DNA of 64,000 nucleotides from Streptomyces sp. ACA25. GTDB taxonomy: Bacteria; Actinomycetota; Actinomycetes; Streptomycetales; Streptomycetaceae. Both the position numbers and the translations under genes were made by a program. The stretch is taken from NCBI RefSeq assembly GCF_028200735.1, contig NZ_JAQKPV010000010.1, forward strand, positions 1 through 64,000, given 5' to 3'. Under the pieces are notes generated by a model. The model ran no database searches. It had not been told where the DNA came from and was given only the letters and a program-made list of their open reading frames with translations. This document shows positions 27,040 through 33,823 of the stretch, in pieces (positions within the stretch are counted from its first letter, which is position 1; every line of letters begins with the position of its first letter).

Positions 27040-28890
27040 ATGTGCGGGATCACCGGATGGGTGGCGTACGGCGAGGACCTCGCCCGGCACCGCTCGGTCA
27101 TGCAGGCGATGACCGACACCATGGGCTGCCGCGGCCCCGACGCGGAGGGGGTCTGGATCGACGGGCCGGTTGCGTTCGGCCACCGCAGGCTCTCCATCAT
27201 CGACCCGGCGGGCGGTACGCAGCCCATGGTCGCCGAGCGCGAAGGCCGGACGCTGGCCGTGCTGACGTTCTGCGGTGAGATCTACAACTACCGGGAGCTG
27301 CGCCAGGAACTGGCCGCGCTGGGGCACGAGTTCCGCACCAGCAGCGATACCGAGGTCGTGCTCACCGCGTACCTGCAGTGGGGGGCGGGCTTCGCCACCC
27401 GGCTCAACGGCATGTTCGCCATCGGGCTGTGGGACGCGGTCACCCGCGAACTGCTGCTGGTGCGCGACCCGATCGGGGTCAAGCCGCTGTACTACGCGCG
27501 CACGCAGAACGGCGTGCTGTTCGGCTCGGAGCCCAAAGCCGTGCTGGCCAACCGCGCCGTGCCGCGCCGTGTCGACGCCCAGGGCCTCGCCGAAATCCTC
27601 GACATGGTCAATACCCCGGAGATCACCCCGCTCTCCGACCTCTCCGAGGTCCGGCCCGGCCACATCGTGCGGGTGACCGAGGGCGGCGTGACCAAGACGC
27701 CGTACTGGCAGCTCATCGCTCGCGAGCACACCGACGACCTCGACACCACCATCGGCACCGTCCGCGGCCTGCTGGAGGACATCGTGTCCCGCCAGCTCAT
27801 CGCGGATGTCCCGGTCGCCACACTGCTCTCCGGCGGCCTGGACTCGTCGGCCATCACCGCGCTGGCCCAGCGGTCGCTCACCGCCGAGGGCCGTGGCCCG
27901 GTGCGGTCGTACTCGGTGGACTTCCAGGGCGCGGCCGACCAGTTCGAGCCCGACGCGGTGCGCGGCACGGCCGATGCTCCGTACGTGCGCGACTTCGTCG
28001 CCCAGGTGGGCACCGACCACCGTGAGGTGCTCCTCGACAGCGCGGAACTGGCCGACCCGGCCATCCGGGATGCGATCCTCGGCGCCACCGACCTGCCGCC
28101 CGCGTACTGGGGCGACCTGTGGCCGTCGCTGTACCTGCTGTGTCGGGAGATACGGCAGCGGGCCACCGTGGTCCTGTCCGGCGAGTCCGCCGACGAGTTG
28201 TTCGGCGGCTACCGGTGGTACCAGCGGGCCGAGGCGGTCAACGCGCCGACGTTCCCGTGGCTCACCCCGGGCTCGGCGCGCATATTCGGCGGCAGTTCGC
28301 TGATCGACCAGGGTCTGCTCGAGAAGCTGGACCTCCCGGGATACCGCCAGGACCGCTACGCTGAGGCCGTCGCCGAGGTGCCGGTGCTGCCTGGCGAGAG
28401 TGCCGTGGACCGGCGGATGCGAGAGGTCACCTACCTCAACATCACCCGGTTCATGCAGGCCGTGCTCGACCGCAAGGACCGGATGAGCATGGCCGTCGGC
28501 CTGGAGGTCCGCGTCCCGTTCTGCGACCACCGCCTCATGGACTACGTGTTCAACGTGCCGTGGGCGATGAAGTCGTTCGACGGCAGGGAGAAGAGCCTGC
28601 TGCGCGCCGCCACCCGCGACGTGCTGCCGACCTCCATCCTGGAGCGCACCAAGACACCTTTCCCGGCCACCCAGGACATCCGGTACGAGCAGGCACTCCG
28701 CGCCGAGCTGCGCGAGGTGCTGGCCGACCCGAACTCCCCGGTGTTGCCCCTGCTGAACACCACCAGGGTCACCCGAGTCCTCAACCGGGAGCTGGAGGAC
28801 GTCAGCCTCCCGCACGATCGCGGCGGCCTCGAGATGGCTTTGTGGCTCAACCGGTGGCTGACCTCCTACGACGTGACCGTGGACGTCTGA
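27040..28890 (+). CDS. Asparagine synthetase-like glutamine amidotransferase (starter-unit amidation)
   Basis: The protein has 616 residues. Class II glutaminase domain: catalytic Cys2 (MCGITGWV), GHRRLSIID and the glutamine-binding region in the first ~200 residues. The ATP-pyrophosphatase domain has LLSGGLDSSAI (SGGLDSS 264-270). This is the full AsnB family length. AsnB relatives in polyketide clusters amidate malonyl-type thioesters, as for tetracycline and glutarimide starters. Beside a free ACP and with CCR downstream, the expected substrate is ethylmalonyl-ACP, giving ethylmalonamyl, the amide that becomes the sanglifehrin spirolactam. The start has a strong GAGGAGGAAC site. The gene ends just before a strong terminator. 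Confidence 0.92.
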   Translation: MCGITGWVAYGEDLARHRSVMQAMTDTMGCRGPDAEGVWIDGPVAFGHRRLSIIDPAGGTQPMVAEREGRTLAVLTFCGEIYNYRELRQELAALGHEFRTSSDTEVVLTAYLQWGAGFATRLNGMFAIGLWDAVTRELLLVRDPIGVKPLYYARTQNGVLFGSEPKAVLANRAVPRRVDAQGLAEILDMVNTPEITPLSDLSEVRPGHIVRVTEGGVTKTPYWQLIAREHTDDLDTTIGTVRGLLEDIVSRQLIADVPVATLLSGGLDSSAITALAQRSLTAEGRGPVRSYSVDFQGAADQFEPDAVRGTADAPYVRDFVAQVGTDHREVLLDSAELADPAIRDAILGATDLPPAYWGDLWPSLYLLCREIRQRATVVLSGESADELFGGYRWYQRAEAVNAPTFPWLTPGSARIFGGSSLIDQGLLEKLDLPGYRQDRYAEAVAEVPVLPGESAVDRRMREVTYLNITRFMQAVLDRKDRMSMAVGLEVRVPFCDHRLMDYVFNVPWAMKSFDGREKSLLRAATRDVLPTSILERTKTPFPATQDIRYEQALRAELREVLADPNSPVLPLLNTTRVTRVLNRELEDVSLPHDRGGLEMALWLNRWLTSYDVTVDV

Positions 28891-28903
28891 GCCACCCACA
28901 CCC

Positions 28904-28940
28904 GGTGCGGAGGGCGGGACGATGTCCCGCCCTCCGCACC
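28904..28940 (+). terminator. Strong hairpin terminator after the amidotransferase gene
   Basis: GGTGCGGAGGGCGGGAC (28904-28920) pairs perfectly over 17 bp with 28924-28940 across a 3-nt loop. It ends the long PKS-to-amidotransferase transcription unit. Confidence 0.85.
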
Positions 28941-28979
28941 GCTAGATCCAACCGTACGTTTTTCACACAAGGGGAATTG

Positions 28980-29759
28980 ATGGCGAACCGGTCCAGTGCG
29001 GAACACAAGCTGTGGATGCGGAACTTCCATCCGTCGTCGCCCGGCGCCCCGCGCCTTCTCTGTCTGCCTCACGCGGGGGGCTCCGCGAGCTTCTACTTCC
29101 CAGTGTCGGCAGCGATGGCGCCCGAAGTGGACGTCCTCGCGGTGCAGTATCCCGGCCGTCAGGACCGGCGGCTGGATCCCCCCGCCGAATCCGTAGAGGC
29201 CCTGGCGGACGAGCTGTTCCGGGTGCTGGACTCCCAGGACGAAACCCCCCTCGCCCTCTTCGGGCACAGCATGGGCGCTGTCGTCGGCTTCGAGCTCGCC
29301 CGCCGCCTGGAAGCCGCGGGCCGCCCGCTCGCCGTGTTCTTCGCCTCCGGACGCCGGGGCCCTTCCCGGGTGCGTAGCGAGTCCGTCCACCGGCGCGACG
29401 ACGTGGGTCTGATCGAGGAGGTCAAGAAGCTCAACGGCACCGACCTCGCTCTCCTGGACGACGAGGAGATGCTGCAGATGATCATGCCGGTGCTCCGCGC
29501 CGACTACCGGCTCGTGGAGACCTATCAGCCAGCCCCGGGGCCGCAGTTGAGCTGCCCGATCGTCGCGATGACCGGTGACGCCGACCCCAGGGTGACCATC
29601 GATGAGGGGCGGAGCTGGTCCGAGGAGACCAGCGGCGCGTTCGAGCTTCTGGTGCACCCCGGCGGCCACTTCTACCTGGCATCGCAGCAGCGTGCCGTCA
29701 ACGCCCAGATCCGGGAGTACCTGCGCAAGTTCGCTCCGCACGCGGAAGCCCAGGTGTGA
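28980..29759 (+). CDS. Type II thioesterase (editing)
   Basis: The protein has 259 residues from ATG 28980, preceded by AAGGGGAA. Alpha/beta hydrolase: oxyanion region LCLPHAGGSASFYF, nucleophile Ser97 in GHSMGA, an acidic residue in TGDADP, and His in HPGGHFYL. RifR/GrsT-type external thioesterases remove stalled or wrong acyl groups from PKS/NRPS carrier domains. It lies in a separate unit with the CCR gene, after the terminator at 28904-28940. Confidence 0.9.
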   Translation: MANRSSAEHKLWMRNFHPSSPGAPRLLCLPHAGGSASFYFPVSAAMAPEVDVLAVQYPGRQDRRLDPPAESVEALADELFRVLDSQDETPLALFGHSMGAVVGFELARRLEAAGRPLAVFFASGRRGPSRVRSESVHRRDDVGLIEEVKKLNGTDLALLDDEEMLQMIMPVLRADYRLVETYQPAPGPQLSCPIVAMTGDADPRVTIDEGRSWSEETSGAFELLVHPGGHFYLASQQRAVNAQIREYLRKFAPHAEAQV

Positions 29760-29764
29760 GGCCC

Positions 29765-29911
29765 ATGGACGACCAGCGGCCCGGCCGGCTGCTCGCGGTG
29801 AGTGATCTGCCTGTCTCGCACGCCGAGAACCGGAGCTTCGTCGTTCGCGACGGACTGCTTTTCACCGCGATTGTCCTGCCCGTCCGTAGCTCACGCGAGG
29901 AAAACACATGA
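29765..29911 (+). pseudogene. Truncated metallophosphoesterase N-terminus (48 codons)
   Basis: An open frame of 48 codons begins MDDQRPGRLLAVSDLPVSHA. The stretch LLAVSDLPVSHAENR resembles the start of calcineurin-like metallophosphoesterases (LLAVSDLHV...ENR), with the metal-binding His of DLH changed to Pro. The rest of a ~300-residue protein is missing, and the frame ends by overlapping the CCR start (ATGA). It could still be translated as a coupling leader for CCR. The resemblance is from memory and the segment is short. Confidence 0.4.
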
Positions 29912-31263
29912 AGGACATAACCAGTGCCATCCTCTCGGGAGTGGCAACCGCTGATGACTTCCGCGCGCTGCCGGTTCCCGAAAGCTACCGGGCGACCGTC
30001 GTCCGCAAGGCCGAGGCCGACATCTTCGAGGGGGTGAATTCCGCGGACAAGGACCCGCGCAAGTCCCTCCACCTGGACGAGGTACCGGTTCCCGAGCTGG
30101 GACCCGGCGAGGCCCTGGTCGCGGTGATGGCCAGTTCGATCAACTACAACACCGTGTGGAGCTCGATCTTCGAACCACTGCCCACCTTCGGCTTTCTGGA
30201 GCGCTACGGCAAGCAGCAGCCACAGGGCCGACGCCACGACCTGCCGTATCACGTCCTCGGCTCCGACCTCTCCGGCGTCGTGCTGCGCACCGGCCCGGGT
30301 GTCAACGCGTGGAAGCCCGGCGACGAGGTCGTCGCGCACTGCCTGTCGGTCGAGTTGGAGAGCTCGGACGGGCACAACGACACGATGCTCGACCCTCAGC
30401 AGCGCATCTGGGGCTTCGAGACCAACTTCGGCGGGCTGGCCGAGATCGCGCTGGTCAAGTCCAATCAGCTGATGCCCAAGCCCAAGCACCTGACCTGGGA
30501 GGAGTCCGCCTCTCTCGGCCTGGTAAATTCCACCGCCTACCGCCAGTTGGTCTCCCGCAACGGTGCCGGCATGAAGCAGGGCGACAACGTCCTGATCTGG
30601 GGTGCGAGCGGTGGCCTGGGATCGTACGCGACCCAACTCGCGCTGGCCGGCGGTGCCGTACCGGTGTGTGTGGTCTCCAGTTCGGAGAAGGCCGGGATCT
30701 GCCGTGCCATGGGGGCCGAGGCGGTGATCGACCGCAACCTCGAGGGTTACAAGTTCTGGAAGGACGAGCGCACCCAGGACCCGCGGGAGTGGAAGCGCTT
30801 CGGCAAGCGGATCCGCGAGCTGACCGGCGGCGAGGACGTGGACATCGTCTTCGAGCACCCGGGCCGTGAGACCTTCGGGGCCAGCGTCTATGTCGCCCGG
30901 AAGGGCGGCACCATCGTCACCTGTGCCTCCACGTCGGGCTACACCCACGAATACGACAACCGGTACCTGTGGATGTCACTCAAGCGGATCGTCGGCTCAC
31001 ACTTCGCCAACTATCGTGAAGCCTGGGAGGCCAACCGCCTGGTCATGAAGGGCAAGATCCATCCCACTCTCTCCAGGACCTACTCCCTGGAGGAGACCGG
31101 ACAGGCGACCTATGACGTCCACCGGAACCTGCACCAGGGCAAGGTCGGAGTGCTCGGCCTCGCCCCCCGGGAGGGCCTGGGAGTGCGCGACGAGGAGTTG
31201 CGCACACAGCACCTCGACGCCATCAACCGTTTCCGGAGGCCTGAGGAGGAGCCGGGAGACTGA
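29908..31263 (+). CDS. ccr: Crotonyl-CoA carboxylase/reductase
   Basis: The protein has 451 residues, usual for the family. It belongs to the MDR superfamily and matches secondary-metabolism CCRs throughout: ASSINYNTVWSSIFEP near the N-terminus, YHVLGSDLSGVV, the CoA/CO2-site region with NFGGLAEIALV, NADPH-binding GASGGLGSYATQLA (from ~232), and VFEHPGRETFG/TCASTSGY in the C-terminal half. It carries out NADPH-dependent reductive carboxylation of crotonyl-CoA to ethylmalonyl-CoA; relatives accept other enoyl-CoAs. Here it is expected to make the ethylmalonyl group that is amidated into the starter unit, and possibly the oxobutylmalonyl extender. GAGGAAAA lies 5 bases before ATG. A terminator follows at 31367. 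Confidence 0.95.
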   Translation: MKDITSAILSGVATADDFRALPVPESYRATVVRKAEADIFEGVNSADKDPRKSLHLDEVPVPELGPGEALVAVMASSINYNTVWSSIFEPLPTFGFLERYGKQQPQGRRHDLPYHVLGSDLSGVVLRTGPGVNAWKPGDEVVAHCLSVELESSDGHNDTMLDPQQRIWGFETNFGGLAEIALVKSNQLMPKPKHLTWEESASLGLVNSTAYRQLVSRNGAGMKQGDNVLIWGASGGLGSYATQLALAGGAVPVCVVSSSEKAGICRAMGAEAVIDRNLEGYKFWKDERTQDPREWKRFGKRIRELTGGEDVDIVFEHPGRETFGASVYVARKGGTIVTCASTSGYTHEYDNRYLWMSLKRIVGSHFANYREAWEANRLVMKGKIHPTLSRTYSLEETGQATYDVHRNLHQGKVGVLGLAPREGLGVRDEELRTQHLDAINRFRRPEEEPGD

Positions 31264-31366
31264 GTGAAGGCCCCGCCGCACGGTCACAGACCAGGTGTGG
31301 AGGGGGCCTGCAGCCCGAAGGAGTGCGGCACCGAAGCCGTGCTCCCCCACACAACGGCATTCCCCC

Positions 31367-31400
31367 GGGTGTGGTTCGTCTCGGGAGACGAACCACACCC
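31367..31400 (+). terminator. Hairpin terminator after the CCR gene
   Basis: GGGTGTGGTTCGTCTC (31367-31382) and its exact complement (31385-31400) form a 16-bp stem about 100 bases after the CCR stop. Confidence 0.85.
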
Positions 31401-31713
31401 ACATCTGTCACTACGGATTGGGTTCGCCGGGTTTGTTGACATTGAGTCTGGGCTCCACGGCCCCGGAATCGTCCCAGAGAAAGCCCGGCCCACAACCGGC
31501 GAGTGAGTGAATCCGGGAGAGATTCTGCTACTCCGAGCTGTTCGCGTCGGCTGTGGCGCGGCCGGTCAGTCGTTCGTATCGCTGCCTGGGCGGTGGTTGC
31601 TTTCGCTGCCCAGGACTCCCTGGGACTGATCGCCCTGCACGGAACCGTTGTTGCACCCAGACCCTTCCGGGACTGGCGGGGCAGGCCGAATGCCGGTGGT
31701 GAACGGCGTCGGT

Positions 31714-31746
31714 GAGCCGTGTGCGGGAGAACCGCACGCGTGGTTC
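31714..31746 (+). ncRNA. Group II intron domain V relic
   Basis: The 33-nt hairpin starts GAGCCGTG and ends CGTGGTTC. It has the domain V layout: an 8-bp lower stem containing the AGC catalytic triad (31715-31717), a 2-nt CG bulge on the 3' strand (31737-31738), a 5-bp upper stem and a GAGA-like loop (one base shorter than the canonical closing pair plus GNRA). No intron-encoded reverse transcriptase or complete 5' domains are visible, so this is the 3' scar of a lost or truncated intron. Confidence 0.55.
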
Positions 31747-32230
31747 GATGCGGCGGGTGCTGGAAACGGAGCGTACGTACTGTGCCACCGCGCCCGCCCC
31801 CGGACCGTACAAGAAGCGGGCTGTCCGGCAGGTGATCAGCTCAGCAGAAAGGGCCTCTGACCTGCAATGCCGGTGAGTTTACGCGTTGGTGCAGGTCAGG
31901 TGGGGTGTTTGGTGGCTTTGAGCGTGGAGCGGACGTTACTGGGAGTGCGGGCTCGGTCTCGTTTTCTGCAGGTAGTTCTTCAGTTTCGCGAACCCGCTTT
32001 CGAAGCTGGTCGACCAACATGCCGTAGATCATTTACGGGACAGGCCTCAGGATCTGAATGGCTACATCTTTCCTCCGCGCCTAGAATTCCTCGAGGGGTC
32101 CTCGCTGGAGTCTTATGAAGGCCTCACTGTTATTCGGAACTTCGCGAGCAGGGTTATCGACGCGCCAATCGGCGGCGTGGTGTGCCACGTGCCGTATGGA
32201 ATTGTTCGGTGAAGGAGTGGTGCAAGAGCG

Positions 32231-32506
32231 GTGAGTGGTGGAAATGAGCAGTACAAGGTTGTGTTCAATCGCGAGGGGCAGCACTCGATCTGGTCCGTGA
32301 ACACGGAGCCTCCGGCCGGTTGGAACGACATGGGGTTCTCAGGCAGCAAGGGCGAGTGCCTGGTGCATATCGCCGAGGTCTGGACGGACCTGACCCACGA
32401 TCGGTGCGCCAAGGCCTCTGGTCGGTTTCGTGGGGACAGCGGAACCGTCGGACCCTGCTTCACGTCCGACAGCGTCAAGTGGAGTCGGGCCGCGCAGGTC
32501 GTATAG
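32231..32506 (+). CDS. MbtH-like protein with C-terminal extension
   Basis: The protein has 91 residues from GTG 32231, with GAAGGAG about 13 bases upstream. The core YKVVFNREGQHSIW, PPAGWNDMG and EVWTDL matches the MbtH signature (N..GQ.S.W...P.GW...W.D), although the usual WTDMRP reads WTDLTHD. About 30 further residues after the core are not part of the family and may come from a frame change into flanking DNA. MbtH proteins bind and activate NRPS adenylation domains. None are in this window, so it should serve the NRPS part of the cluster to the left. Confidence 0.75.
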   Translation: MSGGNEQYKVVFNREGQHSIWSVNTEPPAGWNDMGFSGSKGECLVHIAEVWTDLTHDRCAKASGRFRGDSGTVGPCFTSDSVKWSRAAQVV

Positions 32507-32547
32507 GGTGAATGCGATTCCTTGACACCTCGCGGAAGAAGGCGAAG

Positions 32548-33048
32548 ATGACTCAGGTCGTGCTCACCACCAACTTTGGGGCAATCACGCTCAAGCTCGA
32601 CGCCGAAAAGGCGCCGAAGACGGTCGAAAACTTCTTGGCCTATGTCAATGACGGGCACTACGACCAGACCATCTTTCACCGCGTCATCCAGAAGTTCATG
32701 ATCCAGGGAGGCGGCTTCGTCGAGGACATGTCGCAGAAGCCGACCCGCGCCCCGATCGAGAACGAGGCGCGCAACGGCCTGCCCAACGCCCACTACGCCG
32801 TGGCCATGGCCCGTACCTCCGACCCGCACTCGGCGTCGGCGCAGTTCTTCATCAACACGGCAGAGAACGGCTTCCTCGACCACACCGCCCCTTCCCCGCA
32901 GGGGTGGGGTTACGCGGTGTTCGGCAAGGTCGTCGAGGGCTTCGAAGTGGTTGACAGGATCGCCGCAGTCCCGACCGGCCGGCGTAGCGGCTTCCAGGAC
33001 GTCCCGGTGGAGTCCGTGGTCATCATCAGCGCCAAGGCCGAGCAGTGA
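32548..33048 (+). CDS. ppiB: PpiB-type cyclophilin (peptidyl-prolyl isomerase), candidate sanglifehrin self-resistance gene
   Basis: The protein has 166 residues from ATG 32548, with GAAGAAGG 7-14 bases upstream. It is a single cytosolic cyclophilin domain like E. coli PpiB rather than the longer actinobacterial PpiA. Catalytic Arg45 (FHRV), Phe50-Met51-Gln53 and SAQFFIN are present. At the position of human CypA Trp121 it has Phe109 (NGFLD), and at His126 it has Tyr122 (GWGYAVF); Trp121 is important for cyclosporin binding. Sanglifehrin binds cyclophilins, and this gene lies 41 bases after the MbtH gene at the cluster edge. A less sensitive isomerase or a drug-binding decoy is the natural reading, but a housekeeping role is possible. 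Confidence 0.9.
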   Translation: MTQVVLTTNFGAITLKLDAEKAPKTVENFLAYVNDGHYDQTIFHRVIQKFMIQGGGFVEDMSQKPTRAPIENEARNGLPNAHYAVAMARTSDPHSASAQFFINTAENGFLDHTAPSPQGWGYAVFGKVVEGFEVVDRIAAVPTGRRSGFQDVPVESVVIISAKAEQ

Positions 33049-33074
33049 GGCCGTGACCGAAGGTTCGGCGGCCT
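33048..33074 (+). terminator. Hairpin after the cyclophilin gene
   Basis: AGGCCG and CGGCCT enclose a second stem CCGAA/TTCGG, starting at the last base of the stop codon. It marks the end of the cluster's rightmost transcription unit. Confidence 0.6.
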
Positions 33075-33499
33075 GACGCCGGAGGCCTGGCGTGTCGTAC
33101 CGCCAGTGACCAGTCCGAGTTCGAGATGCCGCCACCACACGTTCCTGCTGGGCCGAGCACTCCCGGATCGATCACCGATCGGTTGAGAGGACCGTCTCAC
33201 GTCTGAACTCGTATACCAGGGACCCACGTTGCTCACTTATGCCCTGCCGCAGTGGCCTTGCCGCATACGTGCGTGGGGCTCCGGGCGGACGGGTTATCAG
33301 TGAAGTCAGCTGCGTATCTGGTGAGTGGGGCCCGGAAGTACCCCATGACGCCGCCGGGGAATTTCTGAATGCTGTGGAGGAGGTGGCGGGTTGAGGTCTC
33401 CAGTTGGGCCCGGTTGTCCTCCTTCCGGAAGCCCGCTCCGGCCGCGGCGGGCGGGATCGCTCCGCTGGGGGCGGGCGGCGCAGACGGCGCTCGGGTATG

Positions 33500-33695
33500 G
33501 GAGCCGTCCCGGGAGCACGGCTTCCCTGCCCTGCGCCAGTTTCACGCCTCCGAAGACTGGAGGCAGGCAAGTCGATCGTTTCCCTGGCACGGATGGTGGG
33601 GGCACTCCGACCCCGGGTTCACGCTGCGGAAGCACTCCCACTTTCTGCCGCGCGCCGGGACACGGGGCAGCACCGCCATCGACGCGATCTTCACG
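33500..33695 (+). pseudogene. Tyrosine recombinase (integrase) C-terminus, frameshifted relic
   Basis: In one frame HGFPALRQFHAS (33516-33551) matches the integrase motif HALRHFYAS, with the catalytic Arg retained and His changed to Gln. The next stretch, EAGKSIVSLARMVG, is found in a different frame. GHSDPGFTLRKHSHFLPRAG...AIDAIF (to ~33692) is back in the first, as in GHSDPGFTLRTYTHL of actinomycete phage-type integrases, with the catalytic Tyr replaced by His. Two compensating frameshifts and lost catalytic residues show a dead gene. The N-terminal part is not recognisable. The remaining 33075-33499 and 33696-33761 hold nothing I can support. Confidence 0.6.
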
Positions 33696-33761
33696 TACCC
33701 GTGGCCGGGCCCGTTCCGTGTAGCCGACGCTCGGCCACGGGGCCCAAAGTCCCAGAGAGGT

Positions 33762-33812
33762 CGCCGCACCCCTTCCCGACCCGTTTCATCGCAGGTCGGA
33801 CGGGGTGCGGCG
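33762..33812 (-). terminator. Terminator of the HTH-MurA gene
   Basis: Long imperfect stem: CGCCGCACCCC...CGACC against GGTCGGACGGGGTGCGGCG, directly downstream of the minus-strand stop at 33824. Confidence 0.7.
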
Positions 33813-33823
33813 TCATCCGGCCG

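Larger units (their letters stand above)
31264..32230. other. 967-bp gap with decayed DNA
   Basis: There is no intact gene. It holds the CCR terminator (31367-31400) and a group II intron domain V relic (31714-31746). From about 31975 to 32212 a plus-strand frame is open (…VDHLRDRPQDLNG…SYEGLTVIRNF…) but lacks a convincing start; it ends at the MbtH ribosome-binding site and I do not recognise it. Base composition is less GC-rich than the flanking genes, consistent with relic DNA. Confidence 0.6.

Noticed and set aside
26773..28890. Glutarimide-type cluster (ACP plus AsnB as in cycloheximide/migrastatin pathways)
   Set aside because: Those PKSs lack integrated AT domains and need a branching module. 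Here every module has its own AT, no branching domain is seen, and a CCR and a PUFA-like PKS are present, fitting an ethylmalonamyl starter better.
31264..33823. tRNA gene or att repeat expected beside an integrase relic
   Set aside because: I looked for a cloverleaf and a duplicated tRNA 3' end in the gaps and saw none; a covariance search could still find a remote one.
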